Assembly: GCA_014549065.1 (NCBI GenBank)
Contig: JACDOX010000018.1
Coordinates: 2,404,311-2,468,310, forward strand
Direction of reading: 5' to 3'
Source of the DNA: Cardinalis cardinalis
Lineage: Eukaryota > Chordata > Aves > Passeriformes > Cardinalidae
Length of the DNA: 64,000 nucleotides
A program made the translations under genes and the position numbers. The notes beneath the pieces were generated by a model. It was not told the origin of the DNA. It was given only the letters and a program-made list of their open reading frames with translations, and made no database searches. Of this stretch, positions 57,101 through 64,000 are shown one piece after another (position 1 is the stretch's first letter; each line of letters starts with the position of its first letter).

Positions 57101-60100
57101 GCTTTTATATAATTGATGGACAAAAATGGAGCCTCTTGTTGCATGTTTCAGAAATTGGCTTGAGTAATGTAGAGGTCCTGTTAGCAAGTAGCAGATGAGT
57201 TTCAGAGAGGGCAGAAGGACACAAGGTTAATTTCTTGCATAACATTATTGAAATACAACTGAAGTATGAAGTCAAATCGAAAAGAGAGCATAAAAACCTA
57301 AATCTTACCCAAATAGAATAAAATAACTTTTTGATTTAATGCTTCTCTTTTATGCAAGCTAATAATTTCAAATTATTAAAATATTTTACTTTAGAGGTGA
57401 ACTCTTGTTTCCAGGACATAAGACATACTTCCTCTTAATTCAGTGGGCAATTGTTCCTTTAATGGAGAAACAATCTCTGGTCCTGAATTCTGCCTTCCTT
57501 TCAAACAACTTAATACAATTTGGAGCTTTTACACTTGGGCAAANTAAACTATTTTGATGAAATTGGAGTCCAGTAGGTGACAGCCAGGGTCTGTCTCTTC
57601 CTCTGCAGCCTGCAAATTTTACTTGCTTGAAAGAACCTCTGGATCTTGCCTTGTGCCACATTTGTCAGCTTCAGTCTCTACTCTGACCATTAATTTTAGG
57701 GGAATGTTTGTACTTACACACCAAAATGACTGAGATCCAAACTGGTCACTTGTTCCTATCAGCAAGCAATGGTGCAGAAATGCTGCAGAAGCATTTCTTA
57801 TGCCATCAAGGCAGATGGTTTTTACTACGTGCCTCTGGCTACTTTACTAGATCCTGTTTTGCCTTCTTCCAGCCTGTTAGGCAGCTGCCTAGAGGAACCC
57901 TATGAAGAAACACCGCCTATCCCAGGGGNCACTGGAGTGGCACAAATGTGTGCCTGTCACCTGGTGGGTGGGCCCAGGCGCCTTCCAATGGGCAGTGTGT
58001 CNGAGCAGGAGCCTGCAGATGCGTTTCCCAGGCTGCAGCACCACGTGTAGGCCTCCAGCTGACCCAAATTTTACCTTTCATGAACAAAAGGCTCACTTCA
58101 GCTGACTCAATAGAATTGATCCAGTCTTCTCAAGATGTTATGCATTGATTAAAGAGTGAATTAAGCCATNGAATTCTGGCTCCCTGACCCCTCCAAGTTA
58201 CAGCTGCTGAACTGTTACACTTTTAATTGTCTCCTGCTTGGTTGCACCTAGGAGTTCATGCTGGTGGTTACCTTGCTTGGGGACCTACTTTGGAATGGCA
58301 TATTTTGATTACTGTAGATGTAGCTACTTGCTTTTTTCTGACTAATACATTTCATGAATGTTCCATGCTGTTAATAAACATAGTGGTGTTTAATTATTGA
58401 GACATTTCACCAAAATGCTTTTGAGAGGAAGACAAATTTTATGTTCTGCCTAAATAATTAAACATTATGCAAATGTTTGCAACCCCAGCATTCTGGTTAT
58501 GCAAAACAATATTTGGATGATGGTCTTGTTTGCACACTGAGTTAGTATTGTTGGGCTGTAATTAGCAGCAGACACAGTATTAAAAATATAAACAGGTTCT
58601 AATGAAGCAGGATGGGTGCAATGGTAAGACTGAGAGCCAGGCTGCAGCCATGCTCTGCAAGAGGAAAGTCAGGTGTGTTTTCCCCAAGAACCACATACCA
58701 TCTCAGCTGGGCTCCCTGGCAAGCAAGGCCAGCCCCAGGCTCACACTCTTGCGCTTGGCAACCTCACCTAAATGCAGAGGGAAAAGGAGACACAGCCTGA
58801 AGCATGGGAGAGACAAGGAGGAAAGCCACTNCTTTCCAGACAAGTCTGCTTTGCCTGTGCCCAATGTGAACCTCTGTTTTGTCCTTGCTCTTACCCACCT
58901 TCAGCTCTGGCANTCAGGGAAAACACCCGGCCCTTGGTGGTTTTAAAGTTTAATTATCCATTAACAGGAGTCATCCTTGGAACATGTTGCTACACATGNG
59001 GCCTAACTCTGCACCTGTAATTACATTAAAAAACAAAGGACTGCATGTGTCAGTCTTGTCATTTATTAAATGTCTGTTTCTCCCAGCATAGGGATAACAG
59101 CAGTATTATGCATGACATGCAATATGCCAGTGATACAGCTGTTGCAGTTATCAAACTCATCACCACCAACACAGTACCAGCCTAAGAAAGGGTTTATTAA
59201 TTGCTCAGTGTGCTCCATCTGCCTGTGGTACTCAACAGCTTTGATTGGAGTCTGCTCCTGACCCCTGTCCNGTTCACTCTCATTACCTGCACATTTGGTG
59301 GGTGGAATTAGCATTTGCCCACATGGCTGCACAGCACATGGGATCACACTAGGAGCTGTCATTATGAAAAGTGCTTTTTGGGAAAAAAATACAATATCAA
59401 CACATTGCTCTTAAACTGCTGGTTTCTCTTTGTATGTCAGGAGAGTAATCTGCATGCAATTGAGTGGAGGCTGAACACCTACTTTGCAAGTGGAGATGGG
59501 AATCTAAAGCTTCTTTTAAATCAATGAAAAAAGGGAATACACTACTTCATTAAAAAATGTATGTCCTCATTGTCCTTCCTGGGGGAGGAAGCTGCCTGAT
59601 AGTCCCAAAGCTCTTATGTTATTACTGTAATTTTTGGTGCCTGTTGGAGCTGTGGCAGTGCCTGGCTTGTTGCTACTTACATGGTATTACAGCTATGTGG
59701 TTAGGGCTCCTNTCTGACTGAGGTTCACTTCTCCTCTTCCTGAAATTATGGTCTAAAAAGTCCCAAGACCTAGGAAATTGCACTCATTATTTCTAAATGC
59801 CACAAAGAATGCTTCTGTGCTANCTGTGTTTTCCTTGCCACCTACCATCCTCCACTACTGCTTGGATAACTACAGGTTTGCTTTAAGGGGAGGAGATGGG
59901 ATTCTAAATTGGCNGAAAGATAACGCTCAAATGAAAGAAACATCACTAAAGCCTTTAAGGCCAGTAAGAATGACTTAATACAGCCTGGATCCCTGCTGTG
60001 ACAGGGCAAAGCATGAGATCTTTTCATTACAGCACAGCAACAGCTCTTCTAGTTTAAATGGAGAGCGGCTTTGATAATTATTTTCAGTGCTGCAGTTCAC

Positions 60101-61307
60101 AGGCTCACAGTGATTATTTGACACTTGATGTGTCTTGGAAGAAGAGAAGTTAACGTTAATGATATGTACTACAGGTTGAACAAGGGGCTCTAAAGGTATA
60201 AATTCTCCTACTCCTTCACCTCCCACCCCAAATTGCCTGCTGACAGAATCACTTGGGCATAAACCTCAGGTTCAAGCAACAGACCTCATCCTCTCCAGGC
60301 TGGATTTGAGCCCACTGGTCCANGGCCCTGCTGTGGTGTGGAATGACTTGCACAGTAAATACACTGTTCAGGGTGAAATTTAGAGCAGGCAGATTAATCN
60401 GGAGACCAAAAACCCCTTACCAATCATGAAGGATCAACTGGATTTGAACATTTTATCCATATCTGATGGGATGGTGCTGGACGTGATTAAAAGAGTGCAA
60501 GCTTCAGGGTCATGCTTTGTCAAGGTGCTCATGAATATGTCTCTTCTTCCATTCATACCAGTTTTAATGGGATCAACCACTTCTGCCAGCTCTTCACGAT
60601 ATTGGCACAGTATTGTGAAAGCAAAGCAGCTGGGGAAGACAGGAGAGTGGCACAGGATCAGAGCAGCAGGTGTGGTGAGGAAGGCACAAGAGGAAGGGTT
60701 CTGCTGCTTTGCCCCTTGAGGTGATGCTGACTCAGGTGCTGGTGGACCACTGCTGCTAGTGCAAATCTTCACCCAGCCATCATCTCCAGCACCAGGTTCC
60801 AGGTACACAGTTTGGATTGGGAATTAGGCCTGAATGCACACTGCTGGAGTCACTCATGGACATGCAGCCTGCTCAATCCTTGAAAACATTCCATTATTAA
60901 TTTGTTGCAACCCACCTCCCAGCTAATCTTTTGCTGTGAGAAGGAATCTTCATTCCCTGCCCTGTGCTGACTCTAGTGACAGAAAATGTTCATCCTAGTG
61001 CTCTCTCTCTATAAAGAAAGCAGTCAGGNCAGCATGAGGAAGCACAGGAAGCTTTCCCTTGCTCCTGCATCTGTAGAGCTCTTGTCTTAATGAGGCTTTT
61101 CTCAGGCTATTGACCGCCATCAGAAACAGAATGAAGTGAAGGGATATGGAAACAAATGCTTTATTCCAGTTTGGTGTGCAAGAGATGTCCAGATCTGCCA
61201 TTCAGCCAGCAGTGGAAGGAAAAGTCATTCACTCTCCAGATATCTCCTGAGTGACAGGGCAAGAGTAGGAGGGAGCTACTTGTCCCAGAGTTAGATTTTA
61301 GCCAATA
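51150..61307. other. Intergenic region downstream of CRACDL
   Basis: About 10 kb with no confident gene. GC-richer patches at 55280-55600 and 56220-56700 are open in several frames. A minus-strand ORF at 59066-59362 is noted separately. In human the next gene on this side would be MGAT4A (by memory), but none of its coding sequence is seen. Confidence 0.55.
59066..59362 (-). CDS. Unrecognised 98-residue minus-strand ORF ending at a poly(A) hexamer
   Basis: The ORF reads from an ATG at 59362 to TAA at 59066. It has several Cys, an FLGWYCVGGDEFDNCNSC segment and a mostly polar start. The stop is directly followed by a second TAA and overlaps AATAAA (59062-59067), the layout expected of a compact 3' end or a retrocopy. 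I do not recognise the protein, and no poly(A) tract or flanking duplication is evident. It may be a relic of an unclassified mobile element or a chance frame. Confidence 0.2.
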   Translation of the reverse strand: MTAPSVIPCAVQPCGQMLIPPTKCAGNESEXDRGQEQTPIKAVEYHRQMEHTEQLINPFLGWYCVGGDEFDNCNSCITGILHVMHNTAVIPMLGETDI

Positions 61308-61313
61308 GCTTGG

Positions 61314-61699
61314 TGTGACGGTGTTCACAGGGGTTTTCAGATTGGAGAAGAGACAAGGATCTGACTCCATGTTTCAGAAGGTTTGATTTATTATTTTATG
61401 GTATATATTACATTAAAACTATACTAAAAGAATAGAAGAAAAGGTTTTCTTAATAAGGCTAGCTAAGAATAGCATAGGAAAGAATGACAACAAAAGCTTC
61501 TGTCTTGGACGGAGAATCTAAGCTAGCTGACTGTGATTGGCCATTAATTAGAAACAACTCTATGAGTCCAATCACAGATCTACCTGTTGCATTCCACATC
61601 AGCAGATAATCATTGTTTACATTTTGTTCTTGAGGCTTCTCAGCTTCTCAGGAGGAAAAATCCTAAAGAAAAGATTTTTCATAAAAGTTGTCTGCGACA
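61314..61699 (-). mobile_element. Solo LTR, passerine-type, second family
   Basis: A 386-bp element, read on the minus strand. It starts TGTCGCAGACAAC at 61699 and ends ACACCGTCACA at 61314. It is flanked by a 6-bp direct repeat with one mismatch (GCTTGG at 61308-61313, GCCTGG at 61700-61705), as expected for an ERVK-type integration. On the minus strand it carries CCAAT-type motifs (ggccaatcacag) and AATAAATCAAACCTTC (hexamer 61387-61392). I recognise this sequence type as a common LTR in songbird genomes, from memory. No internal proviral sequence adjoins it. It lies about 10 kb downstream of CRACDL. Confidence 0.8.
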
Positions 61700-62867
61700 G
61701 CCTGGTGCCTGATTTTGACTCTTTAATATCTGGTTCTAACAAAGTGGATTGACCCATGNCCTGAATAACCCCACCTTCCTCTGGGAAGAAGGATTGGTGA
61801 AGAGGAGGCAGACTGGGTTAGACAAGAAGAGAGATGAGACAAAGAAATTGATGCAAAGACTAATGTGCAACCAGCTTACTCTTTGGCAGGGGAGCCTGTG
61901 GCAGAAGTCTGGAGTACAAAGTTTTATAGTTNGTGCCCCTTGGCAGTAAGTTATTTCGATTGGCATTGTTTTTCAAGTTTTAGATCAGACTTTACAAATC
62001 TTCACATCTTTAGAAAATACGCTAGAGCCTTAACTGTGCATTATTCAAGTAGATATTTGGGCATTTGCAGTGAGTGGAGCTAGAAAATCATTAGAGTTCA
62101 TAACAACTCTGCACAGAATAATTGAGAGTTATAGAGGGGACACAGACTGTCTTTCAAAGCTATCAGTCAGACAATATGCTGGATTTTGACAGACTCTTCT
62201 AAAATATTTTATATTTTGCCTGTGCAAGTTGCCTTGGATTCTCTTGCCATGCTGTCTGGACCTATATTCAGTTTTCCTAGGAAAGAGTGAAACAGACCTT
62301 TAGAAGAAGAAGACCTTCAGAAAACTACACTTGCTGAGGACCTAATTCAGGCTTCCCTTCAACTGCAGCTCCCTGGCCATTAGTGGGTCATCCACAAAGT
62401 TACCTTGAGGTAAGTCACAGGAGCCACCTTCACAGTGTGTTTTGCTTACAATGAAGATGTCCAGTGTGTGAGGTCTGTTTATCAAAATTTCCCTGAATGT
62501 TTTTCTTCTAATTGTACAAGAGCACTATCACGAAGGAGGCAATTGGAAAATGAGTTGGCAATCAAAATCCTTAATTCTTTGTGTGATTTCCTTTCACTTG
62601 GACTATCTCTTCAATATAAGTGTATTTGACTGCTTTTTACCCAGACACTGGACCTCAGCTACCATCAACAATATTGGCACACTATGAACTTCACAGTTTC
62701 TATGTTTATGTACCAGTACAAATGCATTTAAAAGCCTCTGCCTTCAGAAAGAAATGAATAAATGTAAATGTTTGTCACCTTTAAGCATACGGCAGAGGCA
62801 TTTGGGGCTCAGACAGAATCTCCACAGAGAGGGGAATGCCAGTGATGTGGGGGTGAGGGTAAAGAAA

Positions 62868-62933
62868 CACAGACTCAATGATCTTACTGGTCTTTCTCAA
62901 CCTAAATGAGTCTATAATTCTGTAAGTTTGGAG
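62868..62933 (+). mobile_element. CR1 LINE 3' tail relic
   Basis: About 65 bp matching the CR1 end: ctcaatgatcttactggtct, cctaaatgagtctataattctgt. It is heavily truncated. Confidence 0.65.
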
Positions 62934-63489
62934 ACCAACCTCTGTTCCTTCCTTCCCAAAAGACTTCTCAGACAGATTATTTGCTCTCTCTCCCTCCTCA
63001 GTTTTTATCTTGTCAAAGTGGAACAACAATCTACCTACTGGAAAGGATCACACCTGATTTCTGAGTGAAACAGCTCTGTGTGGAGATGCAGCATCACAAT
63101 ATAGAAGATTATTTCATAATGTTATCATGGGAAAGACAGAGTAAAGATTACCTAAATGTGGCANTTTATGGCTACTAAGCATTTGTATATATAATTGTAT
63201 TTCAATATGATTTTCTATGTCCCTTTTCTTGTTGAGTATTAGTGCTACAGCAGGTGCTACACGAGCCATGAACTCTACATTTAGCAGCTTTGCATACAAA
63301 ATACGTTTATAATACTACAAACCAAAACCTGCATTTTGCAAACTAGCTCAGCAACTGAGGCATTCATTTGTTTCAGTTTACATCTACAAAACCAGAATGA
63401 GATCTGAGTTTGCATGAGCATGAAATCTGTCTGAGAGATGTGAAAACCTGCTCTGTTCTCATGCTGTTTAACCTGCTCATAGGAAGGGG

Positions 63490-63561
63490 ATGGGAAAGCT
63501 CTCTTTCTTCCTCCTTGCCCTCCCCGTGAGCCTGGCCTCCTGCTGCCCCGCATGGTGCCAG
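63490..63561 (+). CDS. Candidate signal-peptide exon (weak)
   Basis: A 72-bp stretch opens with an ATG in fair context (G at -3, G at +4) and codes 24 residues: MGKLSFFLLALPVSLASCCP and then four more (AWCQ). This has the make-up of a secretory signal peptide: a Lys near the start, a Leu/Phe/Ala core, then small residues and Cys. It ends exactly at a consensus donor, cag|gtgagg, in phase 0. The next exon would lie beyond or late in the window and I cannot identify it. A chance match is quite possible in this GC-rich patch, and I do not recognise the family. Confidence 0.2.
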
Positions 63562-64000
63562 GTGAGGGCCTCAGATCCTCCCTGTGCTGTGCCCTGACTT
63601 GAAGCCCAGCTCCTCAGCACACTGGGTTTAAGAACATGGTTGAAGGGCTTTTCCTTCCCCCATCCATGCACTGTAGGGATGGCACGTGGCCTTAAGCAGG
63701 AGCNAGCCTGGGGCACAGAACAGTTGCAGGGGCAGTGGGCAACCATGGCCAGTCCTTCTGTGANACACCCTGGGTGTATTTGTGCCCCTCTTTCTTCATT
63801 GTTGATATGGGAGTATAGAAAAGGCCCAGCAAAAATACAGCTTCTCTGAGCAAGGTGCTCAGCTAACGTAAAGCAAAAAAGAGATGGTCATGAAAGGTTT
63901 ACATTTGAAAAAGGGAGGTTAAATGGAGGTAGAAGCACTGAGAGGAATTTGCTGTGNTAAAAAACAGGGTAAGTGGCAGGCTGGGAATAAATCCTGTCTC

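Larger units (their letters stand above)
61706..64000. other. Intergenic region after the solo LTR
   Basis: Holds one CR1 tail relic and the weak signal-peptide-like exon near 63490. Nothing else is assignable. Confidence 0.5.

Overview
The window is vertebrate nuclear DNA, almost certainly from a bird and probably a songbird. It is intron-rich with consensus GT..AG splice sites. It carries several 3' ends of the avian CR1 LINE, with the typical ATTCTGTG tails. It also has three solo endogenous-retrovirus LTRs; the one at 61314-61699 matches my memory of a common passerine LTR type. There are no operons, bacterial genes, CRISPR arrays or recognisable tRNA/rRNA genes. I see no CpG-island promoter.

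One protein-coding gene can be built with confidence, on the + strand: CRACDL (KIAA1211L), a CRACD/KIAA1211-family gene. Ten coding exons run from the start codon at 25401 to the stop at 50889-50891. Every junction is GT..AG, every phase agrees, and the join reads as 946 residues; the human protein is about 960 by memory. Conserved blocks are a basic KKKSKFK cluster, SEDELE, a GSRALSHDSIF block, DNSAAKHKL, a roughly 520-residue disordered exon with a VKLRSTSLSLKY motif, an AWISIARQKQRG block and the family C-terminus AWSDMPQIIK. CRACD, the better-known paralogue, restrains actin capping protein; a related role here is inference.

Layout: 1-25390 is non-coding (5' flank or first intron), with CR1 relics, a (GT)n run, two RFX-type X-box motifs and a solo LTR ending about 290 bp before the first coding exon. 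25391-50891 is the coding part of the gene, with CR1 fragments, a second solo LTR of the same family and a perfect 33-bp hairpin in its introns. A short 3' UTR with AATAAA at 51116 follows. 51150-64000 is intergenic, with one LTR of a different family, one CR1 tail and two weak gene hints: a signal-peptide-like exon near 63490 and a minus-strand ORF near 59066.

The most notable signals outside the gene are a set of short, nearly perfect fold-back inverted repeats with tiny loops, the exclusively antisense LTRs, an in-frame 69-bp exon that the human CRACDL I remember seems to lack, and the codon positions of the scattered single Ns, which suggest that they are masked polymorphic sites.
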